64,000 nt of DNA. Origin: Stigmatella aurantiaca DW4/3-1. Its GTDB lineage: Bacteria > Myxococcota > Myxococcia > Myxococcales > Myxococcaceae. The first letter of the stretch is position 1. Every line of letters begins with the position of its first letter. The notes below the pieces were generated by a model. It was not told the DNA's origin and made no database searches. It saw nothing but the letters and a program-made list of their open reading frames with translations. This document shows positions 37,497-48,093 of the stretch, piece by piece. A program made the position numbers and the translations under genes. The stretch lies in assembly GCF_000165485.1 (NCBI RefSeq), contig NC_014623.1, forward strand, positions 6,342,893 to 6,406,892. The letters run 5' to 3'.

Positions 37497-38752
37497 GGCG
37501 CCGCGCGCAATCCTCGCGCTCCGATATCGCGGCGAAAGTGCATGCCCTCGAAGCGGATCCCCGCCACGGCCTCATAGGCCCGGGCCCGCGCCTCCACAAG
37601 GGTGTCTCCCCGCGCACAGACCGTCAGCACCCGGCCTCCAGAGGTGACAATCGCCCCGCCTTTCGCCTCGGCGCCCGCCACGAAGACCGTGGCCCCCGCG
37701 GGAGCCTTCTCCAGCCCGAGAATCTCCTGGCCCCGCTTCGGCGTCTCCGGGTAGCCCTCGGCGGCCAGGACGATGCCCACCGAGGCGCCCGGCTCGAGCG
37801 TGAGCGCCCGGGGCTCCAGCCGTCCGTGGGCACAGTCCTCCAGCAAGGGCAGCAGGTCCTCCCCAAGCTGAAGCATCAGCACCTGCGTCTCGGGGTCGCC
37901 GAAGCGCGCGTTGAACTCGAGCACCTTGGGCCCGCTGCGCGTGAGCATCAGCCCCGCGTACAGCGCGCCTCGAAAAGGAGCCCCCCGCCGACGCATCACC
38001 GTGAGCATCGGGGCGATGACCTCCTCGCCCACCCGCGCCAGCGCCTCGGGTGACAGGAACGGGGCCGGGCAGTACGCGCCCATGCCGCCCGTGTTCGGGC
38101 CCGTGTCCCCCTCCCCCACCCGCTTGTGGTCCTGCGCGGGGGGCAACAGCACGTACCGCTCGCCGTCGCACAGCGCGATGACGGAGACCTCTTCGCCCTC
38201 CAGCAGTTCCTCCAGCACCATGCGCTGGCTGGCCGCCCCCATGGCCCCCACGGTCCTCACCGCGGCCCGGGCGGACGCCACATCCGGCGCCACGATGACG
38301 CCCTTGCCCGCGGCCAGACCGTCCGCCTTGACGACGATCTTTCCGCGCGCCACGGCATAGGCCTCGGCCGCGGCCACATCATCGAAGACCTGGAAGTCCG
38401 CCGTGGGCACCTCTGCCTCGGCCATGACTTCCTTGGCGAAGGCCTTGGACCCCTCGAGCCGCGCGGCGGCCGCCACCGGACCGAAGCAGGCGATGCCCTC
38501 GGCGATCAGCGCGTCCGCCACACCCGCCACCAGCGGCGCCTCCGGCCCCACCACGACCAGATCCACCTTTTCCCGCTTCGCCAGGGCCACCACGGCCTCG
38601 GGCGCGTCCGGCTTGACCGGAACCTGGGTGCCAAACCGGGCCATGCCCGGGTTCCCGGGGCCACACAGCAACGCCGAGAGCTTCGGGCTGCGTGCCAGCT
38701 TCCACGCCAGGGCGTGCTCACGGCCCCCAGACCCCAACAAAAGCACCTTCAC
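37493..38752 (-). CDS. purD: Phosphoribosylamine-glycine ligase (GAR synthetase)
   Basis: The product has 419 residues, normal for PurD, with an N-terminal LLLGSGGREHALAWKLARSP, ATP-grasp lysine region KIVVKADGLAAGKGVIVA and the LEFNARFGDPETQVLMLQL metal site. It ligates phosphoribosylamine and glycine in de novo purine synthesis. The start is three bases after the stop of the zinc-ribbon/TPR gene and its end overlaps lptF. Confidence 0.95.
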   Translation of the reverse strand: MKVLLLGSGGREHALAWKLARSPKLSALLCGPGNPGMARFGTQVPVKPDAPEAVVALAKREKVDLVVVGPEAPLVAGVADALIAEGIACFGPVAAAARLEGSKAFAKEVMAEAEVPTADFQVFDDVAAAEAYAVARGKIVVKADGLAAGKGVIVAPDVASARAAVRTVGAMGAASQRMVLEELLEGEEVSVIALCDGERYVLLPPAQDHKRVGEGDTGPNTGGMGAYCPAPFLSPEALARVGEEVIAPMLTVMRRRGAPFRGALYAGLMLTRSGPKVLEFNARFGDPETQVLMLQLGEDLLPLLEDCAHGRLEPRALTLEPGASVGIVLAAEGYPETPKRGQEILGLEKAPAGATVFVAGAEAKGGAIVTSGGRVLTVCARGDTLVEARARAYEAVAGIRFEGMHFRRDIGARGLRAAP

Positions 38753-38755
38753 GGA

Positions 38756-41368
38756 TCACCCTTGACGATCGAGCAGGAAGAGAAGGCGCTTGGCGGCCAG
38801 ATACGTGGGATCCAACCCCGCCACCTTCAGGAGCCGCTCTCGGGCCGAGGTCCGGTTCGAGGTCATCTCCATCTCCGCCAGCTTCACTTCGGCGGACAGC
38901 AACGCGGGCGCAAGCCCCAGCGCATCCCGCAGGGAGCGCTTGGCCGGTTCCCACTTCTTGTTCTCCTGGAGTGCCAACCCATTGGCGAAGTGGGCGATGG
39001 GCTGCTGGCGCCCAACGGCCACCGCCTGCGCGCCCAAGGTCCGGGCCCTGGGCCCCTCGCCGCGATGAAGGGCCAGCAGCGACAGGTAGGCCGCCGCACC
39101 CGCGTTGTTGGGATCCAGATCGTACACCTCGCGGAACAGACGCTCCGCCTCGGGACGCTCGCCCATGTGCACCAGCAAGAGCCCCTCGTACAGGGAGGGC
39201 GCCACGTCCATGGACTCTTTCTTCATCTCCAGGATGGCGCCCTTCATCCCCACGAGCGTCTCTCCCGGACGCAGGAAGTAGAGCGTCGTCACCGGCCGAG
39301 GCATCGGACGCATGGGATCGGACTGGAGGGCCTGAAAGAAGGATCGGAAGGCATCATCCCGCCGGCCCGCGCTCGCCGCGGCAATGCCCGCCAGCAGCAG
39401 CGCATCCTCCCGGCGCGAGTCGAGCTTGAGGGCATCCTGGAACAACTCCAGCGCCTCGGCGGGCTTGCGCTCGGTCAGCCGCAACCGGCCCTCCAGCACC
39501 TTCTCCAGCGCGGCATCCTCGGTCTTCCCCTGGAAGCCCGCCAGGGACGAGGCCGCCTTGGTGGCATCTCCGCGCCCGAGCGCGGCCAGGAAGAGCTGCA
39601 AGTACGCTGCGGGCAGATCCTTGGTGGCGCCCAAGGCCTCTTCGGCCGCCTTCACCCCCGCCTCGGTGTTGCCCGCCATGCGCTCGGCGGCGGCGAGGTG
39701 AACGAGCGCCTCGGAGATTTCACGCTCGCCATAGCGCTGCCGGTTCTTGAGCAGGGCGCGGAGCTCCTTGGCCGCCGCCGTGGCGTTCCCATCCACCTGG
39801 TAACGCATCACCGCCAACGTCAGGAGGGCGCGTCCATCTCCATCCGGCCCCTTGGCACGGGACTCGTAGAGCTTACGGGCCTGCTCCACCTCGCCGACCT
39901 CCAGGTAGATGCGCGCCATGGCGGCCAGACTGTCCCAGTGCTCCGGATCCTTGTCCAGACGGCCCTTGAGCGCCTCGAGTGCCAGGGAGTACTCACCCGC
40001 CGCCTCGTGTGACAGCGCCCGGTAATAAGTGACGCGCTGGAGGTTGGGCGCCAGCGTGAGCGCCGAGTCGAAGTGCTGGTTGGCCAGCCCCATGGAGGTC
40101 TTGAGGTAGGTCCGTCCCAGCACCACGTGGGCTTCGGCCTTGTCCACGTCGATGCCCTTGGTCAACACCTCCTCCGCCAGCCGCTTGGCCTGGCCGATGG
40201 CCTCCGGCTGGTTGGGGCGTGTCAGCATCAGGTTCGCGTGGGCCAGCAGCAGCGCCGGCGTGCGGCCCGCTCGCTCCTCGGCGGCCTCGACGAGCAAGGT
40301 CGCTTCCTCGAAGGTGTTCTTGTCGATGCTGGTACCTCGCCCGAGCGCCGCGGCCTGCACGTACCCGGCGATGGCCGCGTCGTTGCGCGGATCGAGCAGC
40401 AACGCCTGCTGGAAGGACTCCTCGGCCTCCGAGTAGGCGGAGCGCTGATCCTGGGCCAGCAACTTCATGCCCTCTTCGAGCTTCTCCGCGCTGGTGCCCG
40501 ACAGATCCAAGAACCGCAGTTCCCAGCGGGGCAGCACGGCCTGAATGACCGAGGGAACGGGGGGCGGCGCCACCGGCTGAACGGGCTTCGCGACCACCTC
40601 GGTCTGCGGCTTCATCACCAGGAAGTAGTAGGCGCCCCCGGCGCCCCCTCCCACCAGCACCAACGCCAGCAGCAGGCCGAGGAGGATGCCTCCCCCGCCC
40701 TCAGAGCCTTGCTTGGCGTTCTGGGGCGAGGGCATCGCCGCATAGGCGGGCTTGGGCGGCTGGGAGCGGTTGGCGCTGCTCCGCGGCTCGGGGCCCAGCG
40801 CGGGGGCGCCCGTCGCGGACACGCCCGACATGTCGATGGACTCGAGCGGGGGCAGATCGATGAAGGGATTGCTCGCCGCGGACGCCGGGGCAGCGGCAGC
40901 CGGGGCGCTCTCCCCGGCGGGACTCGCCTTCTGCCGACAGTCCTCACACGTTCCGATCGCCTGATCGAACGGATCCGTCAGGGGCTTGTTGCACTCACGG
41001 CACCCCACCCGCGCGGCGCCCTGGGGCTTGCCCGGAGCCGCTCCAGTTGGAGCCCAGGAGGGCCCGGAGGGAATGAGCCCATCGAACAACGGATCGGGTG
41101 CCGACCCACCGATACCGTCTCCGTAGCCCGGCAACCCATCGCCGGCCGGCGCGGGCGGCGCGGCCGCGGCAGGGCGAGCGGCGGCCTTCGCGGCGGCGGG
41201 CGGCGCGGGCGCAGCCGCCTCAGGCGCACCGGCCTCCGCGCTCGTGGGGTCCTTCTTCACGAGCTGAAGGTGCCGACACCGGGGGCACTGCGCACGAACC
41301 CCCTTCGGCGAAATCAGCCGATCTTCGATGGCATAAGCAGCCGCACATTTCTGGCAGACGATCCGCAT
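38756..41368 (-). CDS. Zinc-ribbon, transmembrane, TPR-repeat protein
   Basis: The product has 870 residues. The N-terminus is an MJ0042-type zinc finger (MRIVCQKCAAAYAIEDRLI... with CPRCRHLQLVKKD), then a Pro/Ala-rich linker with a second Cys pair (GCRECNKP, ... ICEDCRQK-like), one transmembrane helix (ILLGLLLALVLVGGGAGGAYYFL, about residue 240), then TPR repeats across the C-terminal half. This plan is common in delta-proteobacteria (GYF/zinc-ribbon proteins) of unknown role. It sits between purH (3 bp) and purD (3 bp). Confidence 0.85.
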   Translation of the reverse strand: MRIVCQKCAAAYAIEDRLISPKGVRAQCPRCRHLQLVKKDPTSAEAGAPEAAAPAPPAAAKAAARPAAAAPPAPAGDGLPGYGDGIGGSAPDPLFDGLIPSGPSWAPTGAAPGKPQGAARVGCRECNKPLTDPFDQAIGTCEDCRQKASPAGESAPAAAAPASAASNPFIDLPPLESIDMSGVSATGAPALGPEPRSSANRSQPPKPAYAAMPSPQNAKQGSEGGGGILLGLLLALVLVGGGAGGAYYFLVMKPQTEVVAKPVQPVAPPPVPSVIQAVLPRWELRFLDLSGTSAEKLEEGMKLLAQDQRSAYSEAEESFQQALLLDPRNDAAIAGYVQAAALGRGTSIDKNTFEEATLLVEAAEERAGRTPALLLAHANLMLTRPNQPEAIGQAKRLAEEVLTKGIDVDKAEAHVVLGRTYLKTSMGLANQHFDSALTLAPNLQRVTYYRALSHEAAGEYSLALEALKGRLDKDPEHWDSLAAMARIYLEVGEVEQARKLYESRAKGPDGDGRALLTLAVMRYQVDGNATAAAKELRALLKNRQRYGEREISEALVHLAAAERMAGNTEAGVKAAEEALGATKDLPAAYLQLFLAALGRGDATKAASSLAGFQGKTEDAALEKVLEGRLRLTERKPAEALELFQDALKLDSRREDALLLAGIAAASAGRRDDAFRSFFQALQSDPMRPMPRPVTTLYFLRPGETLVGMKGAILEMKKESMDVAPSLYEGLLLVHMGERPEAERLFREVYDLDPNNAGAAAYLSLLALHRGEGPRARTLGAQAVAVGRQQPIAHFANGLALQENKKWEPAKRSLRDALGLAPALLSAEVKLAEMEMTSNRTSARERLLKVAGLDPTYLAAKRLLFLLDRQG

Positions 41369-41371
41369 GGC

Positions 41372-42916
41372 TCAGTGACGGAAGTGTCGCACTCCAGTCA
41401 GTACCATCGCCAGATTGTGTTCGTCGGCGGCGGCGATGAGCTCCGCGTCACGGACCGAGCCACCCGGCTGGATGACACAAGTTGCCCCCGCGCGGGCCGC
41501 TTCGTCCAGCCCGTCCCGGAAGGGGAAGAAAGCATCCGAGGCCACGGCGCTCCCCTGGAGGGCCTGCCCTCCGCGCAGCGCGGCGATCTTCACCGAGTCC
41601 ACACGGCTGGTCTGCCCTCCGCCCGCGGCGAGCAGCCGCTGCGGCTGGGCGAAGACGATGGCGTTGCTTTTGACATGCTTGCAGATCCGCCAGGCGAAAC
41701 GCAGGGCCTTCTCCTCCTCGGCGGTGGGGGTCCGCCGGGTGACCACCTTCCAGTCCAAGGGGGGCTCGGCCGCATCCCTGTCCTGAAGGAGCAGGCCGCC
41801 CGAGACGCTCCGGGCATCCCGCTGAACCCGGGGCCGCGCCTGCGGGGAAGCCAACCCGGGGCCTGCCTCCAGCAGCCGCAGATTCTTCTTGGCCCCCAGC
41901 AACTGGAGCGCGGCGGGCGCGTACGAGGGGGCGATGACCGCCTCCAGGAACGTCTCGGCCAACGCCTGGGCACAGGCCTCATCCACCTCGCGGTTGAGCG
42001 CGACGATGCCGCCAAAGGCGGACACCTCATCAATGGCCCGGGCCGTGCGGTACGCACGCACCAGCTGCCCATCCACCGCCACCCCACAGGGGGTGTTGTG
42101 CTTGATGATGACGGCGCAGGGCTGCTCGGGGAACTCCAGGACGAGCCCCAGCGCGGCGTCGAGATCCAGGATGTTGTTGTAAGACAACTCCTTACCTTGG
42201 AGTACCTTGGAGAAGGCCACCGTGGGCTCGGCGGGCGCGGTGTGCTCCCGATAGAAGGCGCCCCGCTGGTGGGGGTTCTCGCCGTAGCGCAGGCCCTGGA
42301 CCTTCTGGAAGGCGAGCGACAGCTCGGCCGGGAACGGCTCCTGGGCCTGGTCCGCGAGCCACCCGGCGATGGCCGCGTCATAGGCGGCCGTGTGCGCGAA
42401 CGCCTTGCGCATCAACCGGCGCCGCGTCTCCTCGCCGACCCCGCCCGACGCCTCCAGTTCCGCCAACACCCCCTCGTAATCGTCCGGGTCCACCACCACG
42501 CAGACATGGCGGAAGTTCTTCGCCGCCGCGCGCACCATGGCCGGACCACCAATGTCGATCTGCTCGATGACCTCGGGCTCGCTCGCCCCGGAGGCCACCG
42601 TCTGCCGGAAGGGATAGAGGTTCACCGCCACGATGGAGATGGGGGGGATGCCGTGGGCGGCCATCTCCGCCTGGTCCCCTTCCACCTCGAGGCGGCCCAG
42701 AAGGCCTCCATGGATGCGCGGATGGAGCGTCTTCACCCGGCCGCCCAGGATTTCGGGGCTCTGGGTGTGCTCGGAAACCGGGGTGGCGGCCACGCCTGCT
42801 GCCCGAAGCGCCGCCAAGGTGCCACCCGTGGACAACAACTGGATGCCACGCCGGGCAAGGCCCTGCGCGAAGGGAACCAGCCCGCGTTTGTCTGAAACGC
42901 TGAGGAGAGCCAACAC
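41372..42916 (-). CDS. purH: Bifunctional AICAR transformylase/IMP cyclohydrolase
   Basis: The product has 514 residues, the usual PurH length. The N-terminal IMP cyclohydrolase half begins [19 protein letters not shown] and the AICARFT half includes [13 protein letters not shown] and KHNTPCGVA. It catalyses the last two steps of IMP synthesis. I prefer the GTG at 42916, which gives the standard N-terminus; a frame to 42967 adds a Pro-rich leader that PurH lacks. It heads the operon with the TPR gene and purD; the terminator upstream belongs to the next gene. Confidence 0.94.
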   Translation of the reverse strand: MLALLSVSDKRGLVPFAQGLARRGIQLLSTGGTLAALRAAGVAATPVSEHTQSPEILGGRVKTLHPRIHGGLLGRLEVEGDQAEMAAHGIPPISIVAVNLYPFRQTVASGASEPEVIEQIDIGGPAMVRAAAKNFRHVCVVVDPDDYEGVLAELEASGGVGEETRRRLMRKAFAHTAAYDAAIAGWLADQAQEPFPAELSLAFQKVQGLRYGENPHQRGAFYREHTAPAEPTVAFSKVLQGKELSYNNILDLDAALGLVLEFPEQPCAVIIKHNTPCGVAVDGQLVRAYRTARAIDEVSAFGGIVALNREVDEACAQALAETFLEAVIAPSYAPAALQLLGAKKNLRLLEAGPGLASPQARPRVQRDARSVSGGLLLQDRDAAEPPLDWKVVTRRTPTAEEEKALRFAWRICKHVKSNAIVFAQPQRLLAAGGGQTSRVDSVKIAALRGGQALQGSAVASDAFFPFRDGLDEAARAGATCVIQPGGSVRDAELIAAADEHNLAMVLTGVRHFRH

Positions 42917-42987
42917 GAGCGTGTGCGCCTCGTGGAGAGGGGGAGGCGGCGGTGTTAGCAACCGCACCCCAGGGTGTCAACGCGCGG

Positions 42988-43018
42988 AAAAGGGCCGGGC
43001 CCCACCCAAAGGGCCCGG
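42988..43018 (-). terminator. Intrinsic terminator of the sigma-region-4-like gene
   Basis: On the minus strand CCGGGCCC pairs with GGGCCCGG (plus-strand 42995-43002 and 43011-43018, 8-bp stem, eight-base loop) and is followed by CCCTTTT. It begins 5 bp after the stop at 43023, separating that gene from purH. Confidence 0.75.
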
Positions 43019-43022
43019 GAAT

Positions 43023-43514
<492 letters not shown>

Positions 43515-43565
43515 GACCCCTCCAGAATGGTTCCAATCTCTCCGGTTGCCCTGGCCGGCGGCATC

Positions 43566-44090
43566 CTAATGCGAACGGCCCGTTTCGTCTGCGTGTGCGG
43601 TCACGGCGCTGCCCAGCCGGGCCACATCCCTCACCAGATCCTGCGCGCGACTCCTTAGGTTTGCCAACTGCTCCTCGAGCGTCCGCCGGTGGGCCCCTGC
43701 GAACGGCCGGTCTCCCAGCTCGGCCTGGAAGCCGTCAAGCACCTCGGACAGATTTCTCTGGAGTTGGTCAATGTGATTTTTGTGGAAGAGGAATGACCGC
43801 TTGATGTCCTCCAGCGTGTGCCCCTCCGCCATCATCTTCTTGATGGCGTTGATGCGCCGGACGGACTCCACGGGGTAGAGCCCCCGGCTGCCCTGGTGCT
43901 TGCCCTTGCGGCCCACACGGCGGCTGCGCGGCAACAACCCCGCCTGGACGTACTTGCGGAACGTCGCCTCGGACAGCTGGACGCCGCAGGGGCGGAAGAT
44001 CTCCAGGATCGTGCTCGCCGGCAGGCCGCCCGCGTGGTCGCGCTCGATCCGCTCAATGTCCTCGGGGCCCAGTAGGTCCATCGCATCCAT
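43566..44090 (-). CDS. MerR-family-like transcriptional regulator
   Basis: The product has 174 residues. A winged-helix N-terminus ([36 protein letters not shown], then [20 protein letters not shown]) follows the MerR pattern, with [13 protein letters not shown] after it, and a C-terminal coiled coil ([30 protein letters not shown]). No metal-binding cysteines are seen at the C-terminus, so the inducer is not a metal of the classical type. It lies 51 bp upstream of the region-4-like regulator, same strand, probably one transcript. Confidence 0.82.
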   Translation of the reverse strand: MDAMDLLGPEDIERIERDHAGGLPASTILEIFRPCGVQLSEATFRKYVQAGLLPRSRRVGRKGKHQGSRGLYPVESVRRINAIKKMMAEGHTLEDIKRSFLFHKNHIDQLQRNLSEVLDGFQAELGDRPFAGAHRRTLEEQLANLRSRAQDLVRDVARLGSAVTAHADETGRSH

Positions 44091-44309
44091 TCAATAGAGG
44101 GTATTGAAGATACGCCACTGAGTGCCAGACGAGGCCGAGGTGTGTCAAGATGTAACGCGCCCCATCAGCGCTGTTCAGAAGTGGACATCCGGCGAGGGCA
44201 ATGGGGCGCCGGACCAGGCCAGAAGGGCCGAGCCAGGGCACGCGAAGCGGTCCGCGAAGGCGGCCCGCCGGCGGAAACAGGCGTGGTGGAACAGGAGGCG
44301 CGGGTGCGC

Positions 44310-46058
44310 TCAGCGCATCCGGGCGCGGAACTCCCGGGTCACCGTTCCATCGGGAACGATGGTGATGGATTCAGTCCGGGTCTCCTTGGGGTGCGTCAAG
44401 GTGAGCTGGTAGCTGCCTGGCGCCAGAGGGAAGACCTTGCGGCCCAGAACCTCACCGAGGGAGCGGCCATTCACCAACACCGTGGCATACGGCGTCGCCT
44501 TGACGACGAGGCGGCCCTTCGCGAGGGGGGCCGCCGTGGCCACGGGGGGCTTGGCTTCCGCGGCTTGCGCCCTTTCTGCCTCGGAAGGCATCACCGGCTT
44601 GGGCTCCGGAGAGGACGCGCGGGGAGACGCTGCGGAAGGGGGTGTGGCAGGCTTCTCGAAGGCCAAGGCGCGCTCACGCTCCCCCGAAGGAGGCGGCGGC
44701 GCGGCCGACCGCGGGGAGCTGACCAGGACGCCCCCGCCCAGCACGGCCACGAGCGCCAAAAGTCCCAGCCCGGTCCACCGCCCCACCTGCCGGAACGAAA
44801 CCTTCCGGCGAGCCCCCGAGGGCTTCACGGGCACGTCGAGCCCCCCCTGTGCGGGCTCGGGGACGAGCCCGGGATCCTGGCCGGGGGTCCTCACCGCTTC
44901 GGAAGAGGCCGGCTCCCCGCCCCGGCGAGACACCCGATGCGTGGGCGCGTGAACGTCCTCGTCGGGAGAGGGGGCAGATGGACGCCCGGAGCCATTCGGA
45001 GCCGAGCGGCTCCGGGGGCCCGGCAGCACGGCCGTGGGCTCGCGGATCCCGGCCTCGGGCACCCTGCCCTCTTCCGGACCGGCCTCGGCCGCTGCGTGCT
45101 GCGTCTGGTCGGAGAGGGCCTGCAACATCATCGAGGGCGCTCCCCCGAAGAGCCGACGCAGGAATCCCCCCACGTCCGTATCATCCACGGACTGGGCATG
45201 GTTCAGCACGCACTGGGCGAGCGCCCGCTCGAACTCCGCCGCCGTCTGGTAACGGGCCGAGACCTCCCGGCGGAGCGCCTTCATCACCACTTCTCCCAGT
45301 TCCTCCGGCACCCCGGGGTTGAGCCGGGAGGGCACGGGGATGACGCTCTCCTGAACGGCCCGGAGCACGGCGAGCTCCGAGTCCCCATCGAACAGCCGCC
45401 CTCCGGTGAGCATCTCCCAGAGCACGATGCCGAGCGCGAAGACATCCGTGCGCGCATCCACGGCCTCTCCCCGGGATTGCTCGGGCGACATGTACGCGAA
45501 CTTGCCCTTGAGCATGCCCGGCGAGGTCATCTTGTTGCCCGCCTTGGCAATCCCGAAGTCGGTGAGCTTCACCGCCCCATCGAACGAGAGCAGCACGTTG
45601 TGCGGGGTGACATCCCGGTGGACCAGCAAGAGCGGCTCGCCGTTCACCCGGAGCCGGTGCGCATAATGGAGGCCGCGCGCCACCTCCACCCCGATGTGCG
45701 CCACCAGCACGGAGGGGATGGGCTCCATCTGCTCCTTGCACTTCTTGCGCAGGTCCCAGAGCGTGCAGCCCCGCACGTACTCCATCGCCAGGTAGTACGT
45801 GTCCTCGTGCTTCGCGAAATCGAAGATCTGCACCACGTTGGCGTGGTTGAGCCGCGAGGCCAGCCGCGCCTCCGCGATGAACATCTCCACGAAGCCTGGA
45901 TCGCTCGCGAGAAACGGGCGCACCTGCTTGATGACGACTTCCTTCTCGAAGCCTTCGGCCCCCTGGGCGGTGCACAGGTAGATCTCCGCCATCCCGCCCT
46001 CGGCGAGCTTCCGGCGGACGATGTACTTGCCGATCTGCGCTCCAGCGGAAAGCGTCAA
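44310..46058 (-). CDS. Ser/Thr protein kinase with C-terminal PEGA domain
   Basis: The product has 582 residues. The kinase domain (1-~290) has the glycine loop EGGMAE, VAIK-type lysine K44 (VVIKQV), HRDVTPHN at 147-154 and DFG at 167-169, so it should be active. A Pro/Ala-rich linker, one transmembrane helix (TGLGLLALVAVLGGGVLVSS) and a PEGA-type beta domain (VKATPYATVLVNGRSLGEV) follow, putting the sensor part in the periplasm. The start codon is a TTG at 46058. It is 19 bp downstream of the next kinase, so the two are co-transcribed. Confidence 0.93.
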   Translation of the reverse strand: MTLSAGAQIGKYIVRRKLAEGGMAEIYLCTAQGAEGFEKEVVIKQVRPFLASDPGFVEMFIAEARLASRLNHANVVQIFDFAKHEDTYYLAMEYVRGCTLWDLRKKCKEQMEPIPSVLVAHIGVEVARGLHYAHRLRVNGEPLLLVHRDVTPHNVLLSFDGAVKLTDFGIAKAGNKMTSPGMLKGKFAYMSPEQSRGEAVDARTDVFALGIVLWEMLTGGRLFDGDSELAVLRAVQESVIPVPSRLNPGVPEELGEVVMKALRREVSARYQTAAEFERALAQCVLNHAQSVDDTDVGGFLRRLFGGAPSMMLQALSDQTQHAAAEAGPEEGRVPEAGIREPTAVLPGPRSRSAPNGSGRPSAPSPDEDVHAPTHRVSRRGGEPASSEAVRTPGQDPGLVPEPAQGGLDVPVKPSGARRKVSFRQVGRWTGLGLLALVAVLGGGVLVSSPRSAAPPPPSGERERALAFEKPATPPSAASPRASSPEPKPVMPSEAERAQAAEAKPPVATAAPLAKGRLVVKATPYATVLVNGRSLGEVLGRKVFPLAPGSYQLTLTHPKETRTESITIVPDGTVTREFRARMR

Positions 46059-46077
46059 GAGAGCCCCCGGACCATGG

Positions 46078-48093
46078 CTAGAACCTGACCTCCACCTCGT
46101 TCAGCGTGAGGGCCTTCACTTCGATGCTCCGGGATTCCGTCCTGTCCAGCTCGGGGTTGTGAAACTTGCACTGGTAGACCCCCTCCGGCAGCGTCACTTC
46201 ATTCAACATCGGCGTGGTGCCCAAGGGGCGCTCGTTGCAGGAGACCCTCGCCCAGGGCGTCACGTTGAAGCGCACCCGCCCCGTGGCGGGCGGCTCTCCG
46301 GGCTTGAGCGGCCCCCCGCGCGACGTCTTGATGGGGGCGGGGACGGGCGCGGAAGGAGCAGTCCGCAGCGGCCGCGTCAGGACGAACCGCTCCAGCTGTG
46401 AGGGGCTCGCCGTCACCTTCACCCGCCGGACGGCGGTCTCGTAGTCGGGAGCCATCACCTTCACCTCCAGCTCCTGATCCTTCATCGCCTGGATCACCAT
46501 TGGGCGCGGGCCCTGCCGCTCCTGGCCATCCACGAAGACCGTCGCATCCGAGGGCTTCGTCTCCAGGGTGAGCTGGACCCAGACGGGCGGAGGGGTCTGC
46601 GGCACGGCCTGGGGCGGCGGCGGCTTCGCGGGAGTGGGCACCGGCGCGGCCTGGGCCGTCTCGGGCATGGGCAAGAGCCCGGGCGCCAGCCACACCCACA
46701 AGAGGGCCGTGCCGCCCGCGACGAGCAGGAACGCGGCCAACCCCATCAGCCACCCCCACCGCGAGACCAACCCCGGGCGGCTGCGCGAGGGAGGCTGCGT
46801 CGTGTCGGTGATCGACAGCGAAGGCGCGTCCTGATCCGTCCGCGTCTGCACGGAGACGGTGGGCTCCGGGCGGCGCACATCCACGGGCCGGGGGGTCAGG
46901 GTCCGCCGCTCGGGACGCTGGCGATCCGTCTCATCGGGATCCGGGACCACCTCGGCCACCCGGTTGGGCCGGCTCGGCCGCATCGGCGAGCGCGCCGTGG
47001 CCTCCAGGGCAACCGCCTCCACCACCTCGCCTCGGTCCGCCCGGGTGACGTCCTTCGAGGAGGGGCTGGGGCCTGAGCCCGAGCGGCGCGCCCCTTCCCC
47101 CGCGGAACGCTGAACCAGGGCAGGCGCTTCCTCCTCCACCACCACCTGCCCCGTGCGCGCCTCGCGGGCCAAGCGCTCGGCATACACCTCCTGCATGAAG
47201 GCGGCCAGGTCCGCCTGGGACGAGGCGGATGGGTGCGCGCGCAGCCATTCTTCGAGCGCCACCTGGAGCTGGAGCGCCTCGGCGTAGCGCGTGTCCGGAT
47301 CCCTGGCGAGCGCCTTCAGGACGATGGCATCCAGGTCCGCGGGGACGCGCGGGCTCACCTCGGACGGCGGCGTCACCTGGCACTCGGCCACCGCCGACAA
47401 TGTCTGCATGTCCGTGGAGCGCTTGAACAGGCGCGTGCCGGTGAGCAGTTCGTAAAGCACCACCCCGAGCGCGAACACATCGCTGCGGCAGTCCACCCGC
47501 TTGCCCGCCGCCTGCTCCGGCGACATGTACGAGTACTTGCCCTTGAGCACCCCCGAGCGCGTCACCGTGGCCTGGTCCGCCGCCTTGGCGATCCCAAAGT
47601 CCACCACCTTCACCTCGCCCTCGAACGACACGAGGATGTTCTGCGGCGACACATCCCGGTGAACGATGCCCAGCGGCTTGCCCAGCGGGTCCAGCTTCTT
47701 GTGCGCGTAGTCCAGCCCCGCGCACGCATCGATGATGACGCGGCAGGCCAGCGCCACCGGCAGCGGATGATTCAGCGACTCGGCGCGCTTGCAGATGCGC
47801 CGTACGTCGTCCCCATGGATGTACTCCATGGCCAGGAAGAAGCTGTCGTCCTGCGCCCCCAAGTCGTAGAGCTGGACGATGTTGGGATGGGCCAGCCGGG
47901 CGGCGATCCGCGCCTCATCCAGGAACATCCGGACAAACTCAAGATTCTCCGCCAAATGGGGAAGAATGCGCTTCACCACCACCAGGGGGGCCGAGGCGTC
48001 CTGACCCTTGCGCCGGGCGAGGTAAATCTGCGCCATCCCGCCCAAGGCGAGCCGTTTAACGAGGTGGTAGTTGCCGTAGATCTCGAGCGACAC
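46078..48093 (-). CDS. Ser/Thr protein kinase with transmembrane and PEGA-type tail
   Basis: The product has 671 residues from GTG 48093 (a TTG-started frame to 48183 adds nothing homologous). Gly loop LGGMAQIYLA, lysine K41 (VVVKRI), HRDVSPQN at 145-152 and DFG at 165-167 are intact. The long low-complexity linker is followed by a transmembrane helix (LMGLAAFLLVAGGTALLWVWL) and two PEGA-like segments (LETKPSDATVFVDGQERQG and RFNVTPWARVSCNERPLG). It is the upstream member of a tandem kinase pair; substrates unknown. Confidence 0.93.
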   Translation of the reverse strand: MSLEIYGNYHLVKRLALGGMAQIYLARRKGQDASAPLVVVKRILPHLAENLEFVRMFLDEARIAARLAHPNIVQLYDLGAQDDSFFLAMEYIHGDDVRRICKRAESLNHPLPVALACRVIIDACAGLDYAHKKLDPLGKPLGIVHRDVSPQNILVSFEGEVKVVDFGIAKAADQATVTRSGVLKGKYSYMSPEQAAGKRVDCRSDVFALGVVLYELLTGTRLFKRSTDMQTLSAVAECQVTPPSEVSPRVPADLDAIVLKALARDPDTRYAEALQLQVALEEWLRAHPSASSQADLAAFMQEVYAERLAREARTGQVVVEEEAPALVQRSAGEGARRSGSGPSPSSKDVTRADRGEVVEAVALEATARSPMRPSRPNRVAEVVPDPDETDRQRPERRTLTPRPVDVRRPEPTVSVQTRTDQDAPSLSITDTTQPPSRSRPGLVSRWGWLMGLAAFLLVAGGTALLWVWLAPGLLPMPETAQAAPVPTPAKPPPPQAVPQTPPPVWVQLTLETKPSDATVFVDGQERQGPRPMVIQAMKDQELEVKVMAPDYETAVRRVKVTASPSQLERFVLTRPLRTAPSAPVPAPIKTSRGGPLKPGEPPATGRVRFNVTPWARVSCNERPLGTTPMLNEVTLPEGVYQCKFHNPELDRTESRSIEVKALTLNEVEVRF

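Noticed and set aside
40073-42895. 940-codon rightward open frame
   Set aside because: Antisense to purH and the TPR gene, both strongly supported by motifs; composition is shadow-like (Arg/His/Gly-rich).
44091-44309. TTGACA-based promoter for the MerR-like gene
   Set aside because: A TTGACA is present on the minus strand but no reasonable -10 follows at 16-18 bp; also a near sigma-54 match has GG-GC spacing of nine instead of ten.
44142-46088. 648-codon rightward open frame opposite a kinase gene
   Set aside because: Shadow of the kinase; the leftward frame has all catalytic motifs.
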